Source of the DNA: Darksidea phi
Taxonomy: Eukaryota > Ascomycota > Dothideomycetes > Pleosporales > Lentitheciaceae
Assembly: GCA_030770425.1 (NCBI GenBank)
Contig: JASJFT010000001.1
Span: 124,001-188,000 of the forward strand
DNA length: 64,000 bases
Direction: 5' to 3'
A model generated the notes under the pieces. It ran no database searches and was not told where the DNA came from. It was given only the letters and a program-made list of their open reading frames with translations. Position 1 is the first letter of the stretch, and each line of letters begins with the position of its first letter. Of the stretch, positions 44,963 through 56,851 are shown piece after piece. The translations under genes were made by a program, and so were the position numbers.

Positions 44963-45418
44963 ACTAGTCGAGCACTTAGTAGATATTACTGATCTTAGCA
45001 GTTTCCACTTGTTCTTGTCCCGTCTGCATCATCCCCATGCGGCTTGTTTCATAAGTTGAACAGGGATCGGACTTAAGCGGACTTGACGCTGGCAAAAGCC
45101 GCACTGATGTCATCCCTCCGGCTGTCTTGCAAAGTATAACGGGTATAACATAGCGGCGATCAAGTGAAGCAATATATTGGTGTAACAGTGGATCTCTAAA
45201 AGATCGTAGCTAATTACCATAGGGAGTCGTCGCTAGCTGCTTTGTGGGCGGAACTCCGCTACCGTAGGTGTGTTAGCTCCTAACTCCATTATGATAAGGC
45301 TGGGCGTAGTCTTGTAGGGTTGAAAGTTGACATTTAATAGCCCAAAGCCATGAATTTGGTGCTGTAGTCTATTGTCCGATTTCATCTTCAACTCTTTCTT
45401 CCCGGTTATTCAATCTTC
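44963..45418. other. Intergenic, SDR promoter
   Basis: No supported gene. This is the upstream region of the SDR gene that starts at 45419, and no obvious regulatory motif is seen. Confidence 0.35.
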
Positions 45419-46408
45419 ATGATGCCACCACAATCATCCATTCCCTATAACCGCCATAGCACCGCGACCGAGGTAGCAGCTGACAACGCCTCTAGCATCA
45501 CAGACAAAGTCGTCCTCACCACCGGTGTCTCTCCTGGAGGTCTAGGAGCGCATTTCGTTGAGACTGTCGCAAAGTACAAACCGCGACTGCTCATCCTTGC
45601 GGGTCGATCTCCGTCGAAGGTCCAAGCCACTGTTGAAAAGATCAAATCCGATCCTGCAACTGAAGGCGTAGAAACTCGAGTCCTGGTCTTGGATCTCGCC
45701 TCGCAAAAGCAAGTCCGAGAAGCTGCGGAAGAAGTCCTCGCATATTCGGAGAACATCGATGTCGTCATGAATTCTGCGGGTATTATGGCCGGGCCATATC
45801 GAACGACAGAGGATGGCATTGAGGCACAATTTGGATCGAACCACATTGGACACTTCCTTTTCACGAATTTGATTATGCCCAAGATCTTAGCATCCAAGAA
45901 CCCGCGCATCATCAACGTAAGCAGCGACGGCCACCGATTGGGCCCTGTGCGCTTCGACGACTGGAATTTCCAGAACGGCAAGGTATATGACCAGTGGCAG
46001 GCCTACGGACAAAGCAAAGCCGCAAACATCATCTTCTCTAAAGGTCTTGCGCAAAAGCTAAGCGCAAGAGGCCTACGATCGTATAGCCTTCATCCAGGCG
46101 TCATATTCGGCACTTCACTCGCTCCTGGCCTCGGCGAGGCAGATTTTGCAGCCCTAAAGGCTCGCGATAAGGAGATTGGAGATCCGCGGGGGGAAGACGG
46201 CATGGAATTTGACATCAAGACTCTCGATGAAGGCACAGCGACCCATGTTTTTGCGGCATTTGACCCGAGACTCGATCCCTTCAATGGCGCATATCTTGAG
46301 GATGCAAATATCTCGGACAATACGAGGCCCACGGTGACGAAACCAGAAGACGTAGAGAAGTTGTGGAAGCTCAGCGAGCAGTTGGTGGGCCAGACCTTTC
46401 AATATTGA
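45419..46408 (+). CDS. Short-chain dehydrogenase/reductase, retinol-dehydrogenase-like
   Basis: This is a single exon of 329 residues; the ATG is doubled (Met-Met). The nucleotide-binding loop is the variant TTGVSPGGLG at about 34-43, which has one more residue than the standard TGxxxGxG. Then come DVVMNSAG at 114-121, RIINVSSDGHR with the catalytic Ser near 168-169, and YGQSK with Tyr196 and Lys200. The C-terminal part (SYSLHPGVIFGTSLAP, FNGAYLEDANIS) resembles light-dependent protochlorophyllide or retinol dehydrogenase-like fungal SDRs. It is likely an NADP-dependent oxidoreductase with unknown substrate. It is not closely similar to the SDR at 29525-30457 beyond the shared fold. Confidence 0.9.
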   Translation: MMPPQSSIPYNRHSTATEVAADNASSITDKVVLTTGVSPGGLGAHFVETVAKYKPRLLILAGRSPSKVQATVEKIKSDPATEGVETRVLVLDLASQKQVREAAEEVLAYSENIDVVMNSAGIMAGPYRTTEDGIEAQFGSNHIGHFLFTNLIMPKILASKNPRIINVSSDGHRLGPVRFDDWNFQNGKVYDQWQAYGQSKAANIIFSKGLAQKLSARGLRSYSLHPGVIFGTSLAPGLGEADFAALKARDKEIGDPRGEDGMEFDIKTLDEGTATHVFAAFDPRLDPFNGAYLEDANISDNTRPTVTKPEDVEKLWKLSEQLVGQTFQY

Positions 46409-46727
46409 AGAGGAATGACTGGGGATTCGACTTTAGCGCGTGACCGTAGAAGTTGGAATAGTGTTAGTTAGGGAACCCTATCATATATAGGACCCCATTC
46501 ACTCTGCTTGAGCACGGGCCCTACGCCCTCGGGTATATATAGACCCTGAGTTCAGTACATAGATCAATCAATCAAGTACTCACTCTGCTCTATACTAAGA
46601 AATAGCCGAAATTGAAATTCGTTTTCGTTAAGACTGTCCGTTGAAGTACGCATATATGTCGTAATACGTGATATTTTTGGTGTTCACGACCGCATGCTCA
46701 TACCAAATCGTCCTCAGCTAAGCATGA
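46409..46727. other. Intergenic between convergent genes
   Basis: AT-rich 319 bp with no supported gene; it contains the 3' ends of the SDR and SWC6 genes. Confidence 0.35.
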
Positions 46728-47701
46728 TTATGCCCATTTCAAGCAGCGTGTGGCTTCGTGCGCCTCTTTGCACTCTAGCCCACAGACCTTAGCTCCGCAC
46801 TTCAAGCATTTAATCTTTCCCCAATAACCGCAATTGTCACAAAAGTGGCGGGGTGGGGGACCATCCGCAGGCGGGGGCGCAACGTGCGATGCAGCGTAAG
46901 ACAACGGAGGCGCAGTGAGGAGGACATTGAGTTCGGCAGGGTCGAGAGGTGGTGGTATGGAGCGCTCGATCGAAAGAAGGGGATCGTCTTGGAACTCTCT
47001 GCGCGACCTCTGGGGAATCGGTGCCGCTGCTACTGGGCCGGGGGTTGATTCTGAGGGCGTTGGTGGCACGGAGACCATTGTACTAGATCTTCGTAGTGGC
47101 TGCGCTGCTATGCGAGAAGCTGTCGTGGCAGAACGCGGTTGCGGAGCCTGCTGGAGCTGTGCGATTTGCGCTTCCTCATCGTCGAGCCAGTGCCTGATCT
47201 GTCTCTGGTATTGTATGATTCTTCGTGCATTCTGCGTCTTCGGCGTTGCTGCAAATCATGGTCAGTACATGGGACCCGGCTCGAATTTCTGCGCATACAA
47301 GTCTTGCCGGGTATCGGTATGCTCTGCTTTGGATCATTGTCCCTGTTTAGCTCTGCTATGCGGCGCGCGATAGCTGCTTGCTGTCTCGAAGACAGCTCAT
47401 GCTCGCCTCGCGGACCTCCGGGTTGTGCAGCGACGCGCTTTTTGTTCTTCGGATTGATGGCGACTTTGGAGGGATCATAACCGGTATCGACGACGTAGGT
47501 CCATCCTGGTGCCACCGAAGAGGCCGAGTTGGGGAGAACTTCGACGTGCGGCATGCTGGTGGTGTTGCGAAGACGGTGCAGCTTCCGACTGACGCTACGA
47601 TAATTTGAGTTCTCGCAATCACATGACGACGCGTTGAGGCGCGCATCTACACGCGGAAGCGGCGATGAGTATTGGATCGGGGTGTCCTGATAATCGCACA
47701 T
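46728..47701 (-). CDS. vps71: SWR1 complex subunit Vps71/Swc6, HIT-type zinc finger
   Basis: Exons 47701-47299 and 47248-46728, separated by a 50 nt GT-AG intron, give 307 residues. The splice joins IPIPGKT to STPKTQNARRIIQYQRQIRHWLDDEEAQ. The C-terminus is a HIT zinc finger: HFCDNCGYWGKIKCLKCGAKVCGLECKEAHEATRC, with the Cys/His spacing of the family. Swc6/Vps71 is part of the SWR1 remodeller that places H2A.Z in chromatin. The first ATG (47701) is in frame and has a purine at -3. The ATG at 47554 (MPHVEVLPN) may be the real start, since the extra 49 residues do not look conserved. Confidence 0.85.
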
Positions 47702-47945
47702 CTTGAGGCTTGAATATTGCGAGATTATGCTACAGGGAAAAGTGGCAGCCGTCGCCTCAAGACCCTATCAACCGTATCATTCCAGTTGCTCTCGCCCGTG
47801 TACCGACCGAGCGTGAACACCTGTTGTCCTTCCCCCGTCATCACCGCTCAGCGAATCATCCAAATCACCAGCTTTCATTTTCCTTCACGGGCTTGGCGAT
47901 GACGCTGCTACGGTTGAGCGTCTGCACCCATAGCATGGCTTGAAT

Positions 47946-48522
47946 GACCTCGAGCTAATCAAAGAACAGCAATTGCACGCCAATTCCAAGCAGCCAGCAA
48001 ACTACCGCCGGATCTTCCCAAAGCGTCCGACTATCACGAAGTGATGTCAACAGCATGGTACATCCCATCAAAACTATCACCCCTTGGTCGGGTTATCTGA
48101 GTACCTTCCACGCGGACAAGATATTGGCGCTGAGGAACGATGAAATGACAGCGACGTCTTTATCGCAAGGGGAAGTAGGGACACGCTAGTGCTCAAACGG
48201 TATCTGACGATCTGCTCGAGCAAGTGTTTGGAACACGGAGTCAAAGGATAAGCTGACCGTCAAAGAATACGACAGCATGGGACATGTAATCGGCGCAGCG
48301 GAGCTGAGGGACCTCTATACATCGCTAGAGAAAGTTGTATCGCCACTAGAAAGAGTGAATGCAAGCTTGGGATATGACAATGCTGAAGGACAAGTGAACC
48401 CGTCTAGAATAAATCCAGGTAGCGGGCATATCCACGTGCGTCCATTCCCATGTCGTCCGCCTTGGCAGGGTCTGCCAGCGACTATGGCGACCTTGCACGG
48501 TGCTGGAGCGGTGCTCCCATAA
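47946..48522 (+). pseudogene. Frameshifted gene remnant of unknown family
   Basis: Protein-like segments follow each other in changing frames with no room for introns. These are DLELIKEQQ (from 47946), then ARQFQAASKLPPDLPKASDY...STAWYIPSKLSPLGRV (47975 to 48097), SEYLPRGQDI (from 48096), LALRNDEMTATSLSQ (from 48124), SDDLLEQVFGTR (from about 48203), and SKDKLTVKEYDSMGHVIGAA with ELRDLYTSLEKVVSPLERVN (from 48241 onward). The six pieces need about five frame changes plus in-frame stops, while the order and spacing stay as in one protein. I do not recognise the parent family. It sits between the SWC6 gene and the GH47 gene, so part of it may now serve as their promoter. Sequencing error is the main alternative. 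Confidence 0.55.
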
Positions 48523-48564
48523 TTCTACTTCTCTCGATTGCTAATAGATGAAGTTTCTTTCGGA

Positions 48565-50459
48565 ATGGCTCTTCTCAAGCGTTTCGGCGTCTATACTGTC
48601 ATCGCGGCCTGTTTCCTCTACCTCTTCTACTCGCTAGGCATTCCCTACCAGGCGCCCGAGAGCGCCTCAGCAAAGCATGGCAAGATCGCTGAACAGCACG
48701 AGACCAACGAGCCGCAGCGACCGGAGAGGCCCGCGAAGCCCGCGAAGCCGCCGAACCATGAGGAACCCCAGAAGCAGCAACCCTTCGATTGGGCGACCGT
48801 CGCCATGAAGTATCCTGTCGGGTCCATGGTAGCACTACCGACTGGCGAACCGAGCACCCTCCCCCGCATACAGCACAAATTCGAAGACGAAGACGAAGAC
48901 GCTCCGTCGAAGAATATACGTGAGACAAGGCGGGAGGAAGTCAGGAAGCAATTCTTGAAATGCTGGAAGAGTTACCGGGAGAAGGCATGGATGAAGGACG
49001 AGCTCAAGCCCATCTCTGGAGGGTCGAGCGATCCGTTCGGCGGGTGGGCGGCTACGCTGATTGACGCAATGGATACCCTGTGGATCATGGGCTTCGAGGA
49101 CGAGTTCAAGTCAGCTATCAGCGATATCGAGAAGATTGACTTCAGCAATACGACGTTGGAGAAGGTCAACGTGTTTGAGACCAATATCAGGCATCTAGGC
49201 GGGCTGCTGGCCGCTTATGAGCTGAGTGGGGAAAAGAGGCTTCTGGCAAAGGCGAAGGAGGTAGGCGAGATGCTTTACCACGCCTTCGATACACCCAACC
49301 ACATGCCCATCACACGCTGGAATATGCGCAATGCCGCGGCCGGCGAGTCTCAGATGGCAGAGGAGAATATGCTGCTCGCGGAGCTCGGGTCTTTCACCAT
49401 CGAGTTCACCCGCCTTTCTCAAGCTACAGGCGATCCTAAATGGTACGATGCAGCTAACCGCATTACCCGACTCTTGGAAAATCAGCAGATGAGCACCAAG
49501 CTCCCTGGCATGTGGCCTATCGTCGTGGACGCCCGGAAAATGAATCTCACTCAGGGTTCGGCTTTCACACTAGCCTCGATGTCAGATTCCGCGTACGAGT
49601 ATCTGCCCAAGATGTATGCTCTACTCGGGGGTGTCGAGCCTATCTATAAGGGTCTGTACGAGAGGGCCATGACCACGGCTATAGGACACACACTTTACCG
49701 ACCCATGACGCCTGAAGATGCCGATATGTTGGGCACAGGCTCCGTTCACTCAGAAGGGGGCAGAGTCACTTTAGACCCGGAACTGCAACATCTGTCCTGT
49801 TACGCCGGCGGCATGTTTGCGCTCGGCGGCAAGCTCTTCGACCAGAATGAACACGTAACAATTGGTCGGAAATTAACAGATACCTGTGTCTGGGCCTACA
49901 AAGCTTCACCCGCCGGCATTATGCCCGAAGTCTCGCACCTTTACAAATGCGCTAACTCCAACCAATGCAAATGGGATGAGCAGCTCTTGGAACATGCTAT
50001 ATCGGGCGGTGGAGACGCGGAGAAAGATCCTCTCCAGAACATAGCGAATCTACGGCTCCCGAAAGGCTTCACGGCGATCGATGATCGGAGGTATATTTTG
50101 AGGCCGGAGGCTATTGAGAGTGTCTTCGTGATGTACCGGATTACAGGGGAGCATAGGTGGCAGGCAGCAGCCTGGGATATGTGGACTGCTATCCAAAGCG
50201 CCACCGACACCGACCTTGGGAACTCAGCGCTGATGGATGTTTCGGCTGCGTCACCCCCAAGGTCGGACTCTATGGAGGTGAGCTTCAGTTTTATCCGCAC
50301 AGCTCTTCAGCACACTAATGGTCTTTGCAGAGTTTCTGGATGGCGGAAACGCTAAAGTATTTCTTCCTCGTATTTAGCACGCCGGATACGATCAGTCTGG
50401 ATGACTATGTTTTCAATACCGAAGCGCATCCGTTGAAGATTTCAAAGCCGAAGGTGTAG
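48565..50459 (+). CDS. GH47 mannosyl-oligosaccharide alpha-1,2-mannosidase
   Basis: Two exons (48565-50277 and 50331-50459) with a 53 nt GT-AG intron give 613 residues. The start is the ATG of [11 protein letters not shown]; a TTG upstream is ignored. Residues about 9-26 form a signal anchor ([18 protein letters not shown]), making a type II ER/Golgi protein, followed by a Pro/Glu-rich stem. The GH47 barrel has [75 protein letters not shown] and, after the splice, [16 protein letters not shown] and [10 protein letters not shown], whose Thr binds the catalytic calcium in known enzymes. It trims alpha-1,2-linked mannose from N-glycans. Confidence 0.95.
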
Positions 50460-50848
50460 GTGTCATAGATATCTACCAGCGGTTCCGGCGTACTTTGTAT
50501 AGCGTATCCTGGTAGCCTTAATGGCACGATACATTGCATGCATGGAAGTCATGGATAACTGATGATGGCTTCACGGCTCTGTAAATACTTAGGTAAATGG
50601 GTAACAGTTCCCGTCAGCTACTCTAGATGTGAGAGATGCCGGCGTTGGAAAGCGAAGCCTAGCTGCCTGTAAGGTGTGATAGGGAGGTAGTATAAGTAGG
50701 CAAGCGTGGATGCCGATAATATCATTAACACGTAAAGACAGAGCCACAGAGATGATCAAGGAAGTTTGCATATGTGATATCATTTATCACTATCAAGTAT
50801 CTGATCCTACCAGATAACCGCCAAGCACCTCTCCCCAACCTCCGCCAC
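50460..50848. other. Intergenic between convergent genes
   Basis: 389 bp without a supported gene, holding the 3' ends of the mannosidase and deubiquitinase genes. Confidence 0.35.
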
Positions 50849-52453
50849 TCACTTCGCCGAGAAGCGACTCGCCAGGGTCTCCAGCTGGCCATTCTCGGCC
50901 AACATCTCCAGCCATCTCTTGATAGCCGGCTGGTAGTCGAAGCGGCGCTTCTCGGCGGCCTCATCCTCCTCGGCCTCGGTCGCCTCCTCCGTCTGGTACG
51001 CCACCGCCAATCGGCGGAACTCCGTCACCAGCTCCGCGCGACGAGCCAACAGGCCCACCATCTCCTCCTCATCGATCTCCGCCTGGAGATCGGCAGGCAC
51101 CGGGTACATGGCGCGCTGCTCCTCGGTGAAGCCCGCTAGCCAGCTAGGGCTCGGCGGCTCGCGGTCGTCCTCAGGCACGAACGACTGCCAGTCGGTGCTG
51201 ATGGCGTCGAGGCGGCGGCCGACGTGCTTGATGGTGTTGTCGGTTACGCAAATCTCCTTGCGGAGCTCGATGAGGGGGGATTGGGCGATGGCGAAGAGGC
51301 TATATTCGACGTCGCCGCCAGCCACCATCAGCGCTTGGATACGATCACTGACGGCCTCAGTCCAGCTCTCGCCGCCTTTTTCCTCGTAGGTACCTATGCG
51401 GGTAGGCTGCTTGTCCATACCATCCAGCTTCCAGACATCGCCTTTGACGGGGACGAAGGCGATGAAGTGATGGGCATTGTCTTCGAAGCTTTCTTCGCTG
51501 GCATTGGTGACGTTCGAGTCTTCGGAGTCGCGACGAGCTTTACCCTTGGACGTGGACGTGGGCTTGTGCGTGGCTGCGGCTTTGATCTTCGCTTTCTCGG
51601 CTTTGCGGACTTTGCGGGAGAGGTACTCGTCATCCTGGTAGATGTCCATCTTCTTGGCGAAGGAGTTGTGGGTCTTCTTCACGAACTGCCAACTAGCAAA
51701 GGCCTGGCCGCGGTGAAAAGGGCTGAGGTCTTTGGAGTAGTCTTTGAACTGACGCATGTGCTCACCGATATCGATGTTGTCGTTATCCACATTGAGGAGG
51801 GTGTGGATCATAGCGAGGGTCGCACAGCTATTCTGAGCAGGCATTTGATTCGCGAACCAGATGTTGGGAGGGCAAGCCTTCTCCTGATTGGCGACATCGA
51901 ACTCGCGGTGACGGTAGAGTAGGATGAGACCAAAGATTGGATTCGGCATACAGGCGAGAATGTCCGGGTCCAACATGACGACTTGGCGAACGGTGACACC
52001 TTGGACGCCTATCTCACGGAGAATGACAGAGAAGAAGGCTGGCTCGTTCTCAATCTCGCAATAGCCTTGCCATGTCTCTTTGTCGAAGGCGGTGGCGGCC
52101 TGGCCTGGTGGGCTAGGGAAGCGCTCGGCAACGGGGCTGCTTTCCTGCTTGGGAGTAGACGTGGGCGTTGCTTGAGGGGATTCCTTGCTCTTCTTGCTGG
52201 TGGGCTCTTGCTCGACCGCTGGCTCGGGTAGGGCTCGCTTCTTGCCTTTGGGTGAGGTTTCCTGGTGCTTTTCGGGAGTGCCATTGGCGGCGGTAGAGCT
52301 CTTGACGGTCTTGTTGGAGAGAGTGTCCTTGGGGCTTGAGGAGATGTCGGTCGGAGCGGCAGCTGAAGCTCCATCGGGAGCATTGGCTACAGAGTCGTCG
52401 GAGACAGCATGGGACTTGGCTTTGGACCTCTGAGAGGTTTTCTTCGCAACCAT
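50849..52453 (-). CDS. Ubiquitin C-terminal hydrolase (UCH37/BAP1-like, peptidase C12)
   Basis: This is a single exon of 534 residues from an ATG. Residues 1-120 are Ser/Lys/Pro-rich and disordered. The UCH domain starts near 126 (WQGYCEIENEPAFFSVILREIGVQGV). Its catalytic Cys is C210 in NQMPAQNSCATLAMIHTLLN, the His is H329 in NAHHFIAFVPV and the Asp is D344 in VWKLDG; the 15-residue His-Asp spacing equals that of UCH37. The crossover loop between them is long (about 235-325) and basic. The C-terminal part has a helical region (EEMVGLLARRAELVTEFRRLAVAYQTEE) and ends FDYQPAIKRWLEMLAENGQLETL, like the ULD tail of UCH37/BAP1. Compared with human UCHs, one extra residue sits between the oxyanion Gln and the catalytic Cys. 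Confidence 0.9.
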   Translation of the reverse strand: MVAKKTSQRSKAKSHAVSDDSVANAPDGASAAAPTDISSSPKDTLSNKTVKSSTAANGTPEKHQETSPKGKKRALPEPAVEQEPTSKKSKESPQATPTSTPKQESSPVAERFPSPPGQAATAFDKETWQGYCEIENEPAFFSVILREIGVQGVTVRQVVMLDPDILACMPNPIFGLILLYRHREFDVANQEKACPPNIWFANQMPAQNSCATLAMIHTLLNVDNDNIDIGEHMRQFKDYSKDLSPFHRGQAFASWQFVKKTHNSFAKKMDIYQDDEYLSRKVRKAEKAKIKAAATHKPTSTSKGKARRDSEDSNVTNASEESFEDNAHHFIAFVPVKGDVWKLDGMDKQPTRIGTYEEKGGESWTEAVSDRIQALMVAGGDVEYSLFAIAQSPLIELRKEICVTDNTIKHVGRRLDAISTDWQSFVPEDDREPPSPSWLAGFTEEQRAMYPVPADLQAEIDEEEMVGLLARRAELVTEFRRLAVAYQTEEATEAEEDEAAEKRRFDYQPAIKRWLEMLAENGQLETLASRFSAK

Positions 52454-52942
52454 GGTGATGGATGGACGTGTGAACAGGAAGTATAAGGGGTTTGGAAAAT
52501 GTGTTTGATTGAAGAAAAAGCAGAGATGGGGCTTGCTCGACTTCAGGTCAGAGGGTAGTTGTTTGGGGGTTCAAGGAAAAGGAACGGGGAACGCATGGTG
52601 AGAAGCTTTTAAAGGCTAGTCGCTTATTGAGTCTATTGTACGGGGTGCGACAATACTAAGCGTCAATAGGCACACAGGTGCGGAACGGAGTGAAAGTGGT
52701 GATGGTGAAAGGTGTAGAGCACGGTTGAAGCGATATCGAAAAGTTTGGTTGCGCCGCGCTGCAGCCAATCAGCGCTCGTCTCGCCCCGACGCGCTTCTTT
52801 TGTTTGACCGCAGGAACAGTTACGCCAACTCCACGCCCCACACCACAACGTCGCATTCCCGTCGCTCTCAAGAGTCTGCCTACTGCTACCTCTCTCAACT
52901 CATGACAGTACACAGCAAGTCTTTCCGCTGCCACTGGGTGCG
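52454..52942. promoter_or_regulatory. Shared divergent promoter, UCH-like and POM152 genes
   Basis: The 489 bp between two divergently transcribed housekeeping genes holds both promoters. No TATA box is evident on either side. Confidence 0.45.
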
Positions 52943-55900
52943 ATGAACAGCACACCTCGACGAGGACCCGGCGGGTTTCCCGCTACTCCGCAACAACAAC
53001 AACAGAATCGCTCGCCGAACGTACGAAGCCCCAATACTTCTACCTCTACGCCGAATCGACCAAATGTACGGTCGCCTCTCCCAGACGTGCCCAAGGCGGC
53101 AGCGCAGACGGGCTCCGGCCCTCTGATACCAACCGACATCCTTGACGCTGCGCAACAGCGATTCTACCTCTTCGCTTTCTATGTTGCACTCTCGTCATGG
53201 AAGCTGTACGACTTTTACGCATTGACGATAGAGGAGGAAAAATCGCTGGCTCTGTGCCTGAAATGGTGCTTCTTGGACATGTGCTTCATTTTTGGTACGC
53301 CGCTGCTGGAGATTCCCTGGCTGGAATGGAGTAACGGTTCTGCCTTTATGCTATTCGTCTTACATGCTGTCTTGGACGTCATGCTTATGTTCCGTATCGG
53401 CATACCTCTGCAGTTCTGGCTGGTCTCGCTCGCGGGCTTCTTGTACGATACTGAAACGGCAATCAACGAGCGCAGCGTCAAGCCGGGACCGATTCTGTTC
53501 AATGCTTCCCTGATTCTGGGCAAGCAGATCATCAACATTCTTCCCGAGGGGTATGTTCACATCCCTCTTGATGTTCGCTCCGCTAACTATGTAGGTCTGC
53601 CATCTTGAACCCGGACAAGGCATCCTTCTGCCTCAACTCCACCGTGGCTTACCTCGAAATCCCCATCCTAGTCAACCAGACCGAACCTATCGAGATGGAG
53701 CTCGTCCGCGTCGATGTAGAAAATAACTTGAACGAGACAATCACCATCAAGAAGAGCGAGCTCAAGACTATGATGAAGAAGGCCCGAAAGTCTGTGAAGT
53801 CTAGCAAGACGGTTGACCCAGCGGACCCGCTCATGCTGCGGTACACAGTGAAGAAGAAGGGTGTCTACCTCCTCTCGAAGGTCCTAGACCAGTCCAAGCT
53901 TGAGGTGCGCCCGCGTGCGTCAAGTGCTGTAGTCGCGACATGCCCGCAAGCACGAGTCAGGCCGACTGGAGAACATCGGTGTCGCAATGACCTGTCCAAT
54001 GTTGCCATCGAAGTGGAAGGAGTTCCTCCACTCTCTGTGAAATACCGCTTGGTCGTTGACAACAAGCCGCGGGGTGGATCCGAATTCCAGAATCTCCAGC
54101 CAGAGGACTTCGTTTCTCCTCTATCGAGACACTCGTCGCAAGCTCTCGTTAGAAGTGGTCGCGAGGACGTCTCTTGGGCGCGCTCCCAGAAGATCACAGT
54201 ACCGCTGAATGAGACGCTTGCTACAGGCAGTCGATGGGAGTATGCAGTTGAGGAAGTTCAAGATGGCCTCGGGAACTTCGTCAGCTTCGTTAACGCTGAC
54301 GATGAAGATCGTCCGAAGATCAAACCTGCCGGCATTCAGCAGTATTTCCTAGTTCATGAGCGCCCTAAAGTCTCCCTCAAGGATTGCAACCCGCAGAAAC
54401 CAATCCGAGTCGCAAAAGGAGAGGTTACTCAACTACCAGTCAGCTTCTCGTCTACGGGAAAGACGCCCATAGGCGGCGCGCATATGATCGAGTACCTCTT
54501 CACCCCTGAGGCGGACATTATCGCCGATGGCTATCACGTCTCCAATGCAGAGCTCAAGAAACAGACCTTGAAGACCGTCCGAGGACGGCCCTTCATATCT
54601 GCAGCCGGTCTGTACACCGTGAAATCAGTGTCGACCGAGTTCTGCGAGGGCGAGGTGCTTGAACCAACCTCATGCTTGCTCCAGAATCCGCCAGAGCCCG
54701 AGTTATCCTTATCGAGCGAGGATATTGTTGACAAGTGTGCCGGGAACCCTATCGGTCTACGCGTCGGCTTAGACTTCATCGGCACTCCTCCCTTCTACAT
54801 TACTTATACCGAGCAAGAGAAGGGATATGAGGCTACAGAAAGGCATGCCCAAGTGGGTTCCCTTAGGGGTAGCATCGATCTTACGCCTAAGAAGGCCGGA
54901 CATTACACGTACAAATTCGTCACTATTTCCGACGCGGTATACAGGAAGCGACGCCTGCCGGATCTACAACTGCAGCAGAATGTCAACCCACCAGCCTCAG
55001 CACACTTCAATGAAGGTAGGACGCCGAAGCAAGCCTGCATTGATGACGCAGTCAATTTTGATGTGGGACTGGTTGGCGAAGGTCCATTCAAGCTAGAGTA
55101 TGAGCTTATACACAATGGCAAACGGACCAAACACTCTGTGGATGTCCAAGAGCAGCACTACACCATCCAAACCCAAAAGTTGACCAGTGGTGGCGAGTAC
55201 ACAGTGGCTCTTCTTAGTGTCACTGACAAGACAGAGTGTAAGATATTCCTCAAAGACGCAGAGGCCAAAGTCTATGTTCGTCACGAGCGACCGAAGGCGT
55301 ACTTTGGACACATCGAAGGCAAGCAATCCGTCATGGCTCTAGAAGGACGGAAGGTCGACCTCCCTCTTCGTCTCACCGGCGCTCAACCTTGGAGATTGGA
55401 GTACAAAAACCTGAACACACAGCAAACCCACCAAGTAAACGTTCCAGATGCCAACGCAATCCTTGCTGTTGTTGAGGATGGTACCTATGAACTAATCTCC
55501 GTCCACGACTCCGTGTGCCCCGGCTTCATTGAGAAGAAGGCAAGCCAGTTCAATGTTGGTTGGATCCCTCGACCTAGGATCAGCATTCCTGAGTCTCCCT
55601 CGATTAGTTTTGATGGTAGCAAATACGTCAAAGAAGCCGTGTGTGAGGGTGATGAGGATTCCTTTGAGGTGTCCTTCACTGGTAATTTGCACGTGTCCAT
55701 TCTCGAGAGCTTCCACTAATCAGATCCTAGGCAACGCGCCATTCGATGCGTCTTACAGACGAGTGTACAGGGACAAGAAGGGAAAGACGGCTCCTATCAG
55801 CGACAAAGACCTCCGCGCCGTCAGCGGTTCCACAACCATCCGTGCCGACACTTCCAAATCTGGTGTCTATGAGTACACCTTCCTGAAGCTTGCCGATAGC

Positions 55901-56851
55901 CGCTACGACCACTCGAAGGAACATTTTACCCCTATTACTATCCAGCAAACCGTTAATCCACGACCGTCTGCACGCTTCAACAACCCCGGGAAAACCTACA
56001 GCTACTGCAGCCGCGAGGCCGATGGCGAAGAAGTGATACCTGTTACGCTCGAAGGTGTTGCACCGTTTCACCTTGAAGTTGAAATTAAGCACGCCGGCAG
56101 CCCCACACCTGAAATCAGCACGCACAAGAATATCATGTCCACCAAATATGACCTTAAGATTGAGCATCGGAAGTTGCACCTCGGACATTCGTCAATCACC
56201 ATCCGCAAAATCCGTGACGCGAGAGGCTGTAGCTTCAAACCTGCCCCTGGTGGTCCTCGGGTGCAAATAAGCGTACACGACGCCCCAACTGCTACGGCCC
56301 TAGAAGACCGCACAGACTTCTGCGTCGGCGAGCGTCTTTCCTTTGCCCTCGGCGGCCAAGTCCCCTTCACAGTCTACTACACCTTCAACTCCGACTCGCG
56401 CAAGGCATCCAACGCTGGAACCACGTTCCGCCGCCTCGCTGAACTCCCTGGTACCTTCACCATAACCGGTCTGCGCGACTCTGCCTCTGAATGCCTTGCT
56501 CCTCTCAGCCTCACAAAGTACATTCATCCTATACCCTCCGTTCGCCTATCTGGTGGTCAAGTAACGGAAGTCGATATACATGAGGGTGGAGGCACGGATC
56601 TAGAATTCTCCTTCACGGGGACGCCGCCATTTGAATTTACGTATACGAGAAGTACGAACGCAGGGCGTGGGAAGAAGAGTAGGGTGCTGGAGATACGGAC
56701 AGAGACTAGTCATGAGTTTCACATGAAGATCCCCGTGCAGGAAGAGGGCACGTACGAAGTGGTGTCTATCAAAGATAGGTGGTGCAGCTTCGCCAAGCCG
56801 ATTGAGGGAGTGGATACCCGGGGAGGTGGACAGAAGTTGTTGCAGTATTGA
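52943..56851 (+). CDS. pom152: Nuclear pore membrane glycoprotein POM152
   Basis: Exons 52943-53550, 53595-55681 and 55731-56851 with 44 and 49 nt GT-AG introns give 1271 residues, close to yeast Pom152 (about 1340). The N-terminus is Pro/Gln/Asn-rich with a short poly-Gln. Hydrophobic helices follow (FYLFAFYVALSSWKLYDFYAL, WCFLDMCFIFGTPLLEIPW, AFMLFVLHAVLDVMLMF), and the large remainder lies in the nuclear envelope lumen. That part consists of repeated Ig-like modules of about 100 residues, each with the GxxPFxxxY type edge (GTPPFYITYT, GEGPFKLEYEL, GNAPFDASYRR, GVAPFHLEVEI, GQVPFTVYYTF, GTPPFEFTYT). Pom152 forms the lumenal ring anchoring the pore in the membrane. It shares a divergent promoter with the deubiquitinase gene. 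Confidence 0.95.
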
